A stretch of 64,000 nt of DNA from Flavicella sp963932955 (lineage in GTDB: Bacteria > Bacteroidota > Bacteroidia > Flavobacteriales > Flavobacteriaceae), in NCBI GenBank assembly GCA_963932955.1, contig CAWVRK010000004.1, forward strand, positions 1-64,000. The letters run 5' to 3'. A program made the position numbers and the translations under genes. This document shows positions 1-9,110 of the stretch, piece after piece. How positions within the stretch are numbered: position 1 is the first letter of the stretch; every line of letters begins with the position of its first letter. The notes beneath the pieces were generated by a model. That model was given only the letters and a program-made list of their open reading frames with translations. It searched no databases and was not told the DNA's origin.

Positions 1-1
1 A

Positions 2-1852
2 AGTGAATTGAAGCAAGCAGAAACAACAGTCTCTATCGAAGTCGAAAAAGAGGTGCTTACTAAAGCCAATACCAAAGAGGAGGACACTCAGGTTTCAGAA
101 GTGGAAACTGTGGAAAGCGAAATACCCGAAAAGTCCATCCCTGAGCCAAAATTGGATTTAGCGGCATTGGACTTGGAAACTTTGGTCAAAGAATTGGGAA
201 ATATAACCCAAAACTCCAATGTTGCTGTAATCAAGTCCAATGTTGAGGAAATAAAAAAAGTGTTTGACGAAAAATTTGGTGTTTTATTGGCAGAGAAAAA
301 AGCACAATTTATTGCAGAAGGAGGGGAGTCTATTGACTTTTATTTTTCCAGTCCACTCAAAGTGACGTTCAATGAATTGATGGCGAACTACAAAGTAAAA
401 AGAAAAGCCCATTACGACGCCCTTGATGTCCAATTGAAAGAAAATTTAAACAAGCGGATTGCTGCCATTGACGCGCTAAAAGAAATTATTGACAAGGCAG
501 ATGCTAAGACCATGTACAACGATTTCAAACAACTACAGCTCACATGGAAAGCCATTGGCCCCGTACCAAGAACCAAATACAATACGACGTGGAGGAATTA
601 CCATCACCATGTAGAACGCTTCTATGATTTGTTACATCTCAACAAAGACCTTCGCGAGTTGGATTTCAAGCACAACTTAGAGGAAAAATTAAAAATTGTT
701 GCGCGTGCTGAGCATCTAAGCGAACAAGCTGATTTGGAGTCTGCTTTCAAAGAGTTGCAAGAACTTCATAAAAAATGGAAAGAAGAAATCGGACCTGTAT
801 CAAAAGAATTCAGTGAAGAAATTTGGCAAAAGTTCAGTGTAGCTACCAAAAAGATACACAGCAAAAGAGATGCTTTTTTTGAAGGGCAAAAAACACAGTA
901 TGAAGAAAATCTAAAGTTAAAAGTATCCGTTATTGAAACCTTGGAAGTCTATGACACTTCCAAAAACAAAACGCATTCCGACTGGCAACGAAGCATCAAA
1001 GAATTTGAGGCAGTTCGAGAAACCTTTTTCAAAATAGGAAAAGTTCATCGTCAAAAAAGCCAACAAATATGGGATCTTTTGAAAGGAACTACCAAAAATT
1101 TCAACCATGCCAAAAATGCTTTTTACAAAGAATTGAACCATACCCAACAGGAGAATCTACAAAAAAAATTGGCTTTGGTAGCATTGGCATCCTCCCTAAA
1201 AGACAGTGAAGAGCACCAGCATGCTTCAAGTGAGATGAAACGTATACAGGCCGAATGGAAAACGATAGGACACGTCCCTAGAAAATTTTCAGATAAAATA
1301 TGGAAAGAGTTCAAAGGAGCTTGCAACCACTATTTTGATCGCGTTCACAAAATTCAAGACAGTGGTTCTGTTGATGAGCAAGAAGCTTTGGCAACCAAAA
1401 AAGAGTTTTTACAACAAATAAAAGGAGTTTATGGAAATTCAGACATCGCCATTGAAGAGGTCAAAGCGTATTTAAAAACTTGGAAAAATATTGGGAGGGT
1501 TCCCAGAAATGAAAAAGCCATTGAAGTAGAATTCAACAAAGCCATAGAAATTTTGTTTGAGCAACTTGACGTAAGTGGAGACGAACTTGCCTTGATGAAA
1601 TACAAAATCAAAATGGATGCCCTTTCGCTAGACAATCCTCGTAAAATTGAGGGAGAAATTCAGTTTGTGAGAAAGAAAGTCGATGAAATCACCAAAGAAA
1701 TCAAGCAATTGGAAAATAATATTAGTTTTATTTCCAATGCGACTGACGACAATCCATTGGTGGCAAACGTAAAAGACTCCATTGTAAAAAATTCCAGCAC
1801 ATTGATCGTATGGAAACAAAAACTGACTTTTTTAAGAGGATTGCTTTCATAG
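2..1852 (+). CDS. DUF349 repeat protein, 5' end outside window
   Basis: Large, Lys/Glu-rich, helical protein. The repeat signature W-K-x-I-G-x-V-P-R or close variants recurs at about residues 178, 254, 340, 415 and 490 (for example WKAIGPVPR, WKTIGHVPR, WKNIGRVPR), which is the DUF349 pattern, here in five copies. The first ~60 residues are acidic and of low complexity. The frame is open to the window edge; the first in-window start is a TTG at 8, so the true start is probably upstream. The molecular function of the family is not established. No signal peptide or membrane segment is visible, so it is probably cytoplasmic. It ends before a strong bidirectional hairpin. Confidence 0.88.
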   Translation, partial: SELKQAETTVSIEVEKEVLTKANTKEEDTQVSEVETVESEIPEKSIPEPKLDLAALDLETLVKELGNITQNSNVAVIKSNVEEIKKVFDEKFGVLLAEKKAQFIAEGGESIDFYFSSPLKVTFNELMANYKVKRKAHYDALDVQLKENLNKRIAAIDALKEIIDKADAKTMYNDFKQLQLTWKAIGPVPRTKYNTTWRNYHHHVERFYDLLHLNKDLRELDFKHNLEEKLKIVARAEHLSEQADLESAFKELQELHKKWKEEIGPVSKEFSEEIWQKFSVATKKIHSKRDAFFEGQKTQYEENLKLKVSVIETLEVYDTSKNKTHSDWQRSIKEFEAVRETFFKIGKVHRQKSQQIWDLLKGTTKNFNHAKNAFYKELNHTQQENLQKKLALVALASSLKDSEEHQHASSEMKRIQAEWKTIGHVPRKFSDKIWKEFKGACNHYFDRVHKIQDSGSVDEQEALATKKEFLQQIKGVYGNSDIAIEEVKAYLKTWKNIGRVPRNEKAIEVEFNKAIEILFEQLDVSGDELALMKYKIKMDALSLDNPRKIEGEIQFVRKKVDEITKEIKQLENNISFISNATDDNPLVANVKDSIVKNSSTLIVWKQKLTFLRGLLS

Positions 1853-1879
1853 TCGTTTTATTTTCAACTATACGGGTAT

Positions 1880-1912
1880 AAAAAATCCCCTTCCATTGGA
1901 AGGGGATTTTTT
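1880..1912. terminator. bidirectional rho-independent terminator
   Basis: A perfect 15-nt inverted repeat (arms 1880-1894 and 1898-1912) with a GC core (TCCCCTTCC/GGAAGGGGA), a 3-nt loop, an A-run before and a T-run after. It lies between the convergent DUF349 gene and the zinc-ribbon-family gene and can serve both strands. Confidence 0.9.
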
Positions 1913-1930
1913 TTATGTATTGAGTGCTTG

Positions 1931-2704
1931 TTATGAAAAAATGCTCTCCAATGCTAGTTTTTCTTCTTCAGCCAAAGTAGCGTCAACTAAAATACGTCCA
2001 CTGTACTCGTCAATGGTGATTTTTTTACGTGAAGCGATTTCAATCTGTATTTGTGGTGGGATGGTAAAGAATGAACCTCCGGCAGCACCTCTTTCAATAG
2101 GTACTATTGCCAAACCATTTTTGACATTGGAACGTATCTTTTGATACGCTTTCAAAAGATGAGAATCCATTTTTTCTGACAATTCTTCAGACATCTGGTT
2201 CATCGTTTTCTCTTCAATTTCTGTTTCTTTAGAAATGGCTTCCAATTCAGATTTTTTGTGTTCCAAATGAGAAGTTTGTTTTTCTAACTTTTCAGAAGTA
2301 CCTACAATGGTTTCCTTTTTCTGTTCGATTTTCGCACGGTATTCGTTGATACGTTTTTCAGCCAATTCGATTTCCAAATGTTGAAATTCAATTTCTTTTG
2401 TCAAAGAATCAAATTCACGGTTGTTTCGAACTGTTTGTTGCTGCTTTTCGTATTTTTTGGCACTCTCCGTAGCTTCTTCAATAGTATTTTTTTTATTGCT
2501 GATATCCGATTCTAAATTGGCAACATCTTCTTTAAAGTTGTTTAATCTTGTATTCAAACCAGCTACTTCATCTTCTAGATCTTCAACTTCTAAAGGGAGC
2601 TCGCCTCGGACACTTTTGATGGTGTCTATTCTTGAATCTATCAATTGCAATCTGTATAGCGATCTTAATTTTTCTTCAACTGTAAGTTCTTTGCTCTTAG
2701 CCAT
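1931..2704 (-). CDS. C4-type zinc ribbon family protein (DUF164/COG1579), cysteine-free
   Basis: 257 aa. Residues about 35-180 form a long coiled coil rich in Glu, Lys and Leu, followed by a C-terminal globular part with the segment GAAGGSFFTIPPQ and then ITIDEYSGRILVD. Coiled coil plus C-terminal ribbon is the layout of the COG1579 family, but the four zinc cysteines are absent: there is no Cys in the whole protein, and the usual C-x2-C knuckle reads DEYSG. It therefore cannot bind zinc in the usual way. It starts 2 nt after the nif3 stop, so the two are probably co-transcribed. Function unknown; nucleic-acid binding or scaffolding has been proposed for the family. Confidence 0.85.
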   Translation of the reverse strand: MAKSKELTVEEKLRSLYRLQLIDSRIDTIKSVRGELPLEVEDLEDEVAGLNTRLNNFKEDVANLESDISNKKNTIEEATESAKKYEKQQQTVRNNREFDSLTKEIEFQHLEIELAEKRINEYRAKIEQKKETIVGTSEKLEKQTSHLEHKKSELEAISKETEIEEKTMNQMSEELSEKMDSHLLKAYQKIRSNVKNGLAIVPIERGAAGGSFFTIPPQIQIEIASRKKITIDEYSGRILVDATLAEEEKLALESIFS

Positions 2705-2706
2705 GT

Positions 2707-3702
2707 CTATAGGTAGTAAATAGGATTTGTATGTGTGTCTGATAAAATGATTGCAAAATTAGTAAATTTTTTTGTAAGATAGTCCACTAAGAGGTTTTTT
2801 GTGAATTGCTCACTTTCATAATGACCAATGTCCAGGATGAGTAACTGGTTTTCAGCTTTGTAAAACTCATGGTATTTGAAATCTGCGGAGACAAAGGCAT
2901 CAGCACCAGCATTTTTGGCCTTTTCAATGGCAAAACTTCCGGATCCTCCTAATACAGCAACTTTTTTAATGCTTTTTCCAATTGTTCTGGAATGCCGAAT
3001 ACAATCAGTTTGCATACTTGTTTTTACAAACGTTAAAAATTCTTTTTCTTGCATCGCTTCTTTAAATTCTCCAATCATCCCCATGCCAATTCTCTCCTGT
3101 GATGTTGTCAAGGCAGTGATTTCGTAATTGATTTGCTCAGAGGGGTGAAGTGCAAGCAAGGTGTTGGTTATTTTTTTTTCCAAGTGTTTTTTGAAAGTAA
3201 TGACCAGCCCAGCATCTCGATTTTGTATGCTTGATGCGCCAACAGCATTGAGTGCGCTGCTCATCCTTTCTGCAGCTTCATTTGGAACATCGATGGTTAG
3301 TTGTTTGAGCGTTTCGTTTTGAGGAATCAAGATTTTTCGATTTTGTAAGCCCAAGACATCACAGATTTTGGCGTTTACTCCCGAAAAAGAATTGTCCAAA
3401 GCTGTGTGAATCGCATAAATAGCGATGTTGTGTTGTACCGCTTTGATCACCACGCGTTCGACATAATTGTTTCCATTCAATTTTTTTAATCCTGAAAATA
3501 TGATTGGGTGAAAGCTAAGAATCAGGTTGCAGTTTTTTGCAATGGCTTCTTCCACAACAGTTTCCAGCGTATCCAAAGTAACCAAAACCCCAGTAACTTC
3601 CGTGTCGAATTGTCCCACAAGAAGACCTACATTGTCAAAATCTTCTGCGTAGCTCAGTGGAGCAAGCTCCTCAAGAGCATTTGTGATGTCTTTTATTTTC
3701 AT
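2707..3702 (-). CDS. Nif3-like dinuclear metal centre protein
   Basis: About 331 aa, NIF3/YbgI/YqfO family, often annotated as GTP cyclohydrolase I type 2 although the reaction is not settled. Visible family signatures are FHPIIF, AIHTALDN and, at the C-terminus, GHYESEQF, which supply the metal-binding His, Asp and Glu. The usual paired His of the first motif is Phe-His here. The central ~100 residues form the PII-like insert of the longer members. A start at 3726 adds eight residues; I chose the ATG at 3702 because MKIKDITNALEE aligns with the normal N-terminus. It is divergent from lpxK and upstream of the zinc-ribbon-family gene. Confidence 0.9.
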   Translation of the reverse strand: MKIKDITNALEELAPLSYAEDFDNVGLLVGQFDTEVTGVLVTLDTLETVVEEAIAKNCNLILSFHPIIFSGLKKLNGNNYVERVVIKAVQHNIAIYAIHTALDNSFSGVNAKICDVLGLQNRKILIPQNETLKQLTIDVPNEAAERMSSALNAVGASSIQNRDAGLVITFKKHLEKKITNTLLALHPSEQINYEITALTTSQERIGMGMIGEFKEAMQEKEFLTFVKTSMQTDCIRHSRTIGKSIKKVAVLGGSGSFAIEKAKNAGADAFVSADFKYHEFYKAENQLLILDIGHYESEQFTKNLLVDYLTKKFTNFAIILSDTHTNPIYYL

Positions 3703-3723
3703 AAGCAAGCATTCGTTGATTTT

Positions 3724-3731
3724 CAAATTTA
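3724..3731 (-). promoter_or_regulatory. putative -7 element for nif3
   Basis: Reads TAAATTTG on the minus strand, matching TAnnTTTG, about 21 nt before the nif3 ATG. The upstream element is weak (TTTC, about 20 nt away). Confidence 0.45.
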
Positions 3732-3820
3732 TAAAAAGAACGACGAATTAAGAAATCTATTTGTTTTTTTGTTTAAACCTTTTATTGTTCTTAGGTTTGT
3801 TGCAGTACATCTACATGTTT

Positions 3821-4870
3821 ATGAATTACAAATTGATATTTCGTTTTTTTCGATTCGCTTTGTTTCCTTTTTCCATCCTGTACGGGTTTGTGACGTCAAT
3901 ACGCAATTTGTTTTTTGATTGGGGCTTTTTTTTGAGCAGGTCATTTTCAGTTCCCGTAATTGCTGTAGGAAATTTAAGTGTTGGAGGTACTGGAAAAACA
4001 CCACAAATCGCATACCTCATTGACTTGCTTCAAAAAGACTTTAAAGTAGCGGTACTCAGCAGGGGGTACAAGCGAAAGAGCCAAGGTTTTGTCTTGGCTT
4101 CCTCAGAAGTTTCTGTTGAAGAATTGGGTGACGAACCTTATTTTTTTTACAAAAAATTTCCCCTGACCATCGTTGCTGTTGATGAAAATCGCAGCCATGG
4201 CATCCAAAAATTATTGGAGTGCCACCCTGAAATCGAAGTGGTATTGTTAGACGATGCATTTCAACATCGCAAGGTAAAAGCTTCTTTTTACACGCTTTTG
4301 ACCTCTTATGACGAGCTGTATACCTCTGATTTTATGATACCTACAGGAAATCTTCGAGAACCAAGAAGCGGTGCCAAGCGAGCCAATGCAATCCTTGTGA
4401 CCAAATGTCCTCTTGAGATTTCAACGGAGGAACGCCAACGTATTTTACAAAAAATAGCTCCAACAGCACTGCAAAAAGTCTTTTTTACGAAGATTTCGTA
4501 TGCGCCATTTGTTGTTTCTGAATCCGATCAGATCCCTGTCGCATCTTTGCGCAACTTCGCTGTGGTATTGCTTACAGGAATTGCGAACCCAACTCCTCTG
4601 TTGGCTTATTTGACTGACCAACAGGTCGATTTTACACACCTTTCTTATCCAGACCACCACTCTTTTGATGCTGCGGATTTACAAGCGATTCAAAAAACGT
4701 TTGCTGCTGTGGAAGGAGAGAAGAAATTGTTGCTAACAACTGAAAAGGATGCCATGCGTTTACAAGGCAAACTCAAAAGTCTTTATACGCTAGGTATTCA
4801 AACGAATTTTATAGAAGGCGGAAAGGATTTTAATACGGAAATCCGAGGTAATATTCACTCTTTTCTCTAG
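3821..4870 (+). CDS. lpxK: tetraacyldisaccharide 4'-kinase LpxK
   Basis: About 349 aa. Phosphorylates the 4' position of the lipid A disaccharide at the inner membrane, a late step of lipid A synthesis. The N-terminus is a hydrophobic membrane anchor, followed by the glycine-rich P-loop GNLSVGGTGKTP at about residues 50-61 and the LpxK motif DDAFQHRKV further on. The C-terminal segment HHSFDAADL and TTEKDAMRL are also typical. The open frame extends to 3761, but the ATG at 3821 gives the standard N-terminus; 3815 is an alternative. It converges on folD. Confidence 0.95.
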   Translation: MNYKLIFRFFRFALFPFSILYGFVTSIRNLFFDWGFFLSRSFSVPVIAVGNLSVGGTGKTPQIAYLIDLLQKDFKVAVLSRGYKRKSQGFVLASSEVSVEELGDEPYFFYKKFPLTIVAVDENRSHGIQKLLECHPEIEVVLLDDAFQHRKVKASFYTLLTSYDELYTSDFMIPTGNLREPRSGAKRANAILVTKCPLEISTEERQRILQKIAPTALQKVFFTKISYAPFVVSESDQIPVASLRNFAVVLLTGIANPTPLLAYLTDQQVDFTHLSYPDHHSFDAADLQAIQKTFAAVEGEKKLLLTTEKDAMRLQGKLKSLYTLGIQTNFIEGGKDFNTEIRGNIHSFL

Positions 4871-4966
4871 TTTGATCGCTTCCTTGACTTTGTTTCAAAA
4901 GTATTTGGAAAGGTTTTTTGGAAGCTAAATAATTTCTCAAAGGACACCTTTTTGTGCACCAACGAT

Positions 4967-5842
4967 TTAGTTATTTCTGTCACAAGCCAACAAGGTGTTT
5001 TTGAGCAACATGGCAATGGTCATAGGGCCAACACCTCCAGGTACTGGAGTGATAAAGGCGGCTTTTTTAGCAGTACTTTCAAAATGCACATCTCCAGCCA
5101 ATCGGAAGCCTCTTTTCTTACTCGCATCTTCCACGCGGGTAATGCCTACATCGATGATGGTTACTCCTTCTTTAACCATATCGCCGGTTAGAAATTCCGC
5201 AATTCCCAATGCCGCAACTACGATATCTGCTTTTAGTGTGATCTCTTTTAAATTTTTTGTCCTACTGTGTGTGAGTGTAACGGTGGCATTTCCAGCAGCT
5301 CTTTTCTGACTTAATAAAATACTCATCGGCCTACCGACAATATGACTGCGGCCAATGACGACAACATTCTTCCCAGAGGTTTCCACCTGGTAGCGTTCTA
5401 ACAACTCGAGGATGCCATAAGGCGTTGCTGGGAGAAAAGTGGGCAATTCTAAGGCCATTTTCCCAACATTGGTAGGGTGGAAGCCATCCACATCTTTGTC
5501 AGGGTGAACAGCCATCAATACTTTGTCTTCGTCGATGTGTTTTGGCAATGGCAATTGCACGATAAACCCATCGATGGAAGGGTCAGTATTTAATTTTTCA
5601 ATGACATCCAACAATGCTACTTCGGAGGTGGTGTCTGGCAACTCGATCAATGTCGATTCAAACCCAACCAAGTCACAGGCTTTTACTTTGGCGCCTACAT
5701 AGGTCATGCTGGCGCCGTTTGTGCCGACAAGAACAGCGGCCAAATGCGGGGTTTTTTTACCTGACTTTTTGAGTTTTGCAACTGAAAGGGCTATTTCTTC
5801 TTTGATTGCCGCAGCTGTTTTTTTTCCGTCTAATAGTGTCAT
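4967..5842 (-). CDS. folD: bifunctional methylenetetrahydrofolate dehydrogenase / cyclohydrolase FolD
   Basis: 291 aa, normal length. Interconverts 5,10-methylene-THF and 10-formyl-THF with NADP, supplying one-carbon units for purine and fMet-tRNA synthesis. Seen: the catalytic region YVGAKVKACDLVGF with the Tyr-x3-Lys pair, the PLPKHIDE substrate loop, the Rossmann segment GRSHIVGRPMS and the C-terminal PVPGGVGPMT. It lies 60 nt downstream of ffh on the same strand and is probably read from the ffh promoter. Confidence 0.97.
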   Translation of the reverse strand: MTLLDGKKTAAAIKEEIALSVAKLKKSGKKTPHLAAVLVGTNGASMTYVGAKVKACDLVGFESTLIELPDTTSEVALLDVIEKLNTDPSIDGFIVQLPLPKHIDEDKVLMAVHPDKDVDGFHPTNVGKMALELPTFLPATPYGILELLERYQVETSGKNVVVIGRSHIVGRPMSILLSQKRAAGNATVTLTHSRTKNLKEITLKADIVVAALGIAEFLTGDMVKEGVTIIDVGITRVEDASKKRGFRLAGDVHFESTAKKAAFITPVPGGVGPMTIAMLLKNTLLACDRNN

Positions 5843-5902
5843 TTGTAAGGATGTATGAATTGTAATTTTTTTTCTTGGTGACTGGAATTGCTTTGAAAAT
5901 TA

Positions 5903-7231
5903 TTATTGCATTCCTTTCATCATTTGCATCATTTTTTTTCCGCCACCTCCTTGCATCATTTTCATCATTTTACTCATCTGGTTGAATTGCTTCATCAGCT
6001 GATTGATTGCTTGGATAGAAGTTCCCGATCCTTTTGCAATTCTTTTTTTTCGACTTGCATTGATTGTTTTGGGATTGCTTCTTTCATCGGGTGTCATGGA
6101 ATGTATGATTGCTTCGATGCCTTTGAAAGCATCGTCGTCAATGTCCACATCTTTCATGGCTTTTCCAGCTCCGGGAATCATGCCCATCAAATCTTTGACA
6201 TTTCCCATTTTTTTAATTTGCTGTATTTGATTCAAGAAATCGTCAAATCCAAATTGGTTTTTGGCAATTTTTTTCTGAATTTTTCGAGCTTCTTCTTCGT
6301 CGTATTGTTCTTGGGCTCTTTCTACCAAAGAAATGACATCACCCATTCCTAAGATTCGATCTGCCATTCGATCAGGGTGGAAGACATCAATCGCCTCCAT
6401 TTTCTCACCTGTTCCGATGAATTTTATCGGTTTATCAACGATAGATTTTATTGACAAGGCAGCACCTCCTCGGGTATCTCCGTCCAACTTGGTGAGCACA
6501 ACGCCATCAAAGTTCAGTAGGTCGTTGAATGCTTTTGCGGTATTTACTGCATCTTGACCGGTCATGGAATCGACCACAAACAAGGTTTCTTGGGGAGCAA
6601 CTGCTTTGTGAATCTCAGAGATTTCATCCATCATTTCTGTGTCTACTGCAAGGCGTCCCGCAGTATCGATGATGACAGTATTTTTTCCTGTTGCTTTGGC
6701 GTGTTTCAACGCGTTTTTAGAAATTTCAACGGGGTTTTGGTTGCCTACTTCCGCGTAGACTTCAACACCGATTTGCTCTCCGACAATTTGCAATTGATTG
6801 ACAGCTGCAGGGCGGTAGACATCACAACCTACCAAAAGTACGTTCTTGGATTTTTTGGTCTTTAAAAAGTTAGCGAGTTTTCCTGAAAAAGTAGTTTTAC
6901 CAGAACCCTGGAGTCCTGACATCAAAATGACAGTTGGATTCCCGGTAAGATGGACACCTACGGTTTCTCCACCCATCAGTTCTGTAAGTTCGTCTTTGAC
7001 AATTTTCACTAGCAATTGTCCAGGATTCAAAGTGGTCAATACATCTTGACCAATGGCTTTTTCTTTGACTCTTTTGGTGAAATCCTTTGCAATTTTAAAG
7101 TTTACATCTGCATTGATCAATGCCTTGCGAACTTCCTTCAAGGTTTCTGCAACATTTACCTCGGTGATTTTTCCATGTCCTTTTAGGACGTGGAATGCCT
7201 TGTCTAATTTTTCACTTAAATTTTGAAACAT
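5903..7231 (-). CDS. ffh: signal recognition particle protein Ffh
   Basis: 442 aa. GTPase subunit of the SRP that targets nascent membrane proteins to the FtsY receptor. Domains in order: N-terminal helical bundle, G domain with GLQGSGKTT (about residues 108-116), DTAGR and TKLDGD, then a Met-rich M domain ending in a low-complexity tail MMKMMQGGGGKKMMQ. A good promoter lies 27-57 nt upstream of the start. No 4.5S RNA gene was found nearby. Confidence 0.98.
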   Translation of the reverse strand: MFQNLSEKLDKAFHVLKGHGKITEVNVAETLKEVRKALINADVNFKIAKDFTKRVKEKAIGQDVLTTLNPGQLLVKIVKDELTELMGGETVGVHLTGNPTVILMSGLQGSGKTTFSGKLANFLKTKKSKNVLLVGCDVYRPAAVNQLQIVGEQIGVEVYAEVGNQNPVEISKNALKHAKATGKNTVIIDTAGRLAVDTEMMDEISEIHKAVAPQETLFVVDSMTGQDAVNTAKAFNDLLNFDGVVLTKLDGDTRGGAALSIKSIVDKPIKFIGTGEKMEAIDVFHPDRMADRILGMGDVISLVERAQEQYDEEEARKIQKKIAKNQFGFDDFLNQIQQIKKMGNVKDLMGMIPGAGKAMKDVDIDDDAFKGIEAIIHSMTPDERSNPKTINASRKKRIAKGSGTSIQAINQLMKQFNQMSKMMKMMQGGGGKKMMQMMKGMQ

Positions 7232-7518
7232 GTGTTATTAGTAGTTGTTTTAAGCAGCAAAGATAGTAGAAAACACTTTGTGGTCAAAGAAGGAATTGCG
7301 TTTGTTGAAATCCATATACAATCAGCCGACATTGTACGAGTTTGATTTTTTGTATTAAAAGACCTGTAAAAAAACGCAACAAAGTAGTAATAACCATTAC
7401 ATTTCATACAACGGGACAACACAGTCATTGGAATGTTCTTGAGAATTCCCGAACGGTCGGTTGTATTTCTTTGCTTGGATTTGCAGTAAGGACAGGACTT
7501 GCTTATGATAATTTCTTT
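7216..7518 (-). pseudogene. possible small zinc-ribbon ORF or its remnant
   Basis: The 371-nt gap between ffh and msrB holds an open minus-strand frame from 7518 with SCPYCKSKQR at about 7494, then RSGILKNIP, then RCMKCNGYYYF. Two C-x2-C pairs about 28 residues apart followed by a hydrophobic stretch resemble small zinc-ribbon proteins. There is no ATG before the first CxxC: a TGA sits at 7519-7521, and an ATG at 7533-7535 is in another frame. Either the start is unusual or the gene is broken by a frameshift. The tail overlaps the ffh promoter and start region, so the real 3' end, if any, is probably earlier than 7216. Confidence 0.35.
7258..7288 (-). promoter_or_regulatory. Bacteroidota sigma-A promoter of ffh-folD
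   Basis: On the minus strand TTTG (7288-7285), 19 nt, then TATCTTTG (7265-7258): an exact match to the TTTG-N19-TAnnTTTG consensus of this phylum, 27 nt before the ffh ATG. Confidence 0.8.
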
Positions 7519-7602
7519 TCAGATTGGATTGTCATATTTCTAGAATGCAACAATAAAATGTGAAAAGAAATATGAAAATGGCATTCTTTTCGACCCTCCT
7601 TT

Positions 7603-8136
7603 TTATTCAAATTTGATGGAAGCGGAGTTGACACAATACCGCAATCCAGTTTCAGTTGGGCCGTCCTCAAATACATGCCCCAAATGTCCCTCACAGTGGG
7701 TACAAATGATTTCGGTGCGAACGCGACCCAAAGAAGCGTCCTTTACATAGGTAATTGTCCCATCTATGGCTTTGTCGAAAGAAGGCCAACCGCAGTGGGC
7801 ATCAAACTTTGTTTCTGAATCAAACAAAGCGGTATTGCATCCCTTGCAACGATAGGTCCCTTTTTCAAAATGTAAATTATACTTTCCTGTGTGCGGTGCT
7901 TCCGTTCCTTTTTCTCTTAAGATATGATACTCCTTTTCCGTAAGCTGGGATTTCCATTCTTTTTCTGTAAGTGATTTTTTTGTCATGGGTTGCAGTTGTT
8001 TTTTAAGTGTTTTGAAAGTGACAATATTCATTTTTTCTTTGTTTTCTGAGCTTTTTAAATTTTTTTGACCAAAAGCGGGCATTGAAATTGCGGTGATAAA
8101 GAACATTACAGGAAAAAAAATCTTAACGGTTGTCAT
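7603..8136 (-). CDS. msrB: secreted peptide-methionine (R)-S-oxide reductase MsrB
   Basis: 177 aa. Reduces methionine-R-sulfoxide in oxidised proteins. An N-terminal signal peptide (about residues 1-23, ending MPAFGQ) places it in the periplasm or anchors it there. The MsrB domain has both zinc CxxC pairs (CKGC and CTHC), HCGWPSF, GHLGHVFEDGP and the catalytic Cys in RYCVNSAS. It stands alone on the minus strand, divergent from the M48 peptidase gene. Confidence 0.95.
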   Translation of the reverse strand: MTTVKIFFPVMFFITAISMPAFGQKNLKSSENKEKMNIVTFKTLKKQLQPMTKKSLTEKEWKSQLTEKEYHILREKGTEAPHTGKYNLHFEKGTYRCKGCNTALFDSETKFDAHCGWPSFDKAIDGTITYVKDASLGRVRTEIICTHCEGHLGHVFEDGPTETGLRYCVNSASIKFE

Positions 8137-8189
8137 GCGATCTGCCTTTTAAAAAAATAATTCATGCAAATAAAAACAGTGATAGAGTG

Positions 8190-8218
8190 TTGGGATACAT
8201 TTTGTAATTTTATATTTG
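8190..8218 (+). promoter_or_regulatory. Bacteroidota sigma-A promoter of the M48 peptidase
   Basis: TTG at 8190-8192, 18 nt, then TATATTTG at 8211-8218. The ATG of the peptidase is 23 nt further on, leaving a short leader. Confidence 0.75.
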
Positions 8219-8241
8219 TAAACCTATTACACTGTAAAAAT

Positions 8242-9036
8242 ATGAAAAAAATACTTTTATTTCTCTATACCACGCTCCTTTTTACACAGTGTTCAACGGT
8301 TCCAATTACAGGGAGAAAGAGAATCAATTTTGTTTCGGATTCACAGGTTTTGCCTACAAGTTTTGCACAGTACAAATCTTTTTTAGCTGAGAATAAACTT
8401 GCGACGAATTCAAAGAAAATTGCGGAAGTAAAAGCTGTTGGTCGGAAGATTTCGAAGTCTGTCGACAGGTTTATGCGTGCCAACAATATGGGCAAAGAAG
8501 CAGCTGCTTACGAATGGGAGTTCAATTTGATTGAAGAGGAATCTTTGAACGCTTGGTGCATGCCAGGCGGAAAAGTAGTTTTTTACACGGGAATTTTACC
8601 CATCGCAAAAAATACGGATGGGATTGCTGCCATCATGGGACACGAAATCGCACACGCCTTTGGAAAGCATGGACAAGAGAGAATGTCTTCTTCTCAAATG
8701 CAACTCTTGGGCAGTGCAGTGGTTAACATCGGCACCCAAAGCAAAGAAGAAAAAGAAAGAGAACTGTGGAACCTCGCTTATGGAGTCGGTTCTCAATTGG
8801 GAATGCTCAAATTTAGCCGCACACATGAGACAGAAGCGGACAAGCTGGGAATGGTCTTTATGATTTTAGCCGGTTACAACCCGGATGAAGCTGTAAATGT
8901 TTGGGTACGAATGCAACATGCATCCAAGGGAAAAACACCCGAATTTTTAAGCACACATCCTTCCAACAAAAGAAGGATAGAAACGCTTCGTAATTTTATT
9001 CCAGAAGCAAAAATATTGGCGAACAGATACAAATAA
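8242..9036 (+). CDS. M48 family metallopeptidase, lipoprotein
   Basis: About 264 aa. A zinc peptidase of the Oma1/BepA/LoiP type. The N-terminus is a lipoprotein signal with lipobox LFTQC, so it is tethered to an envelope membrane on the periplasmic side. The zinc motif HEIAH lies in GHEIAHAFGKHG, and the third ligand in THETEADKLG. Family members degrade or help assemble outer-membrane proteins; that role is inferred here. The frame is open to 8164, but the ATG at 8242 is the one with a signal sequence and with the promoter upstream. Confidence 0.92.
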   Translation: MKKILLFLYTTLLFTQCSTVPITGRKRINFVSDSQVLPTSFAQYKSFLAENKLATNSKKIAEVKAVGRKISKSVDRFMRANNMGKEAAAYEWEFNLIEEESLNAWCMPGGKVVFYTGILPIAKNTDGIAAIMGHEIAHAFGKHGQERMSSSQMQLLGSAVVNIGTQSKEEKERELWNLAYGVGSQLGMLKFSRTHETEADKLGMVFMILAGYNPDEAVNVWVRMQHASKGKTPEFLSTHPSNKRRIETLRNFIPEAKILANRYK

Positions 9037-9110
9037 GTCAATATTTGTAGTTGCCAAATCTTAAGAAAACACCTAATGTTTTAATCTTACAACCTCAAAT
9101 CAAAGCAAAA

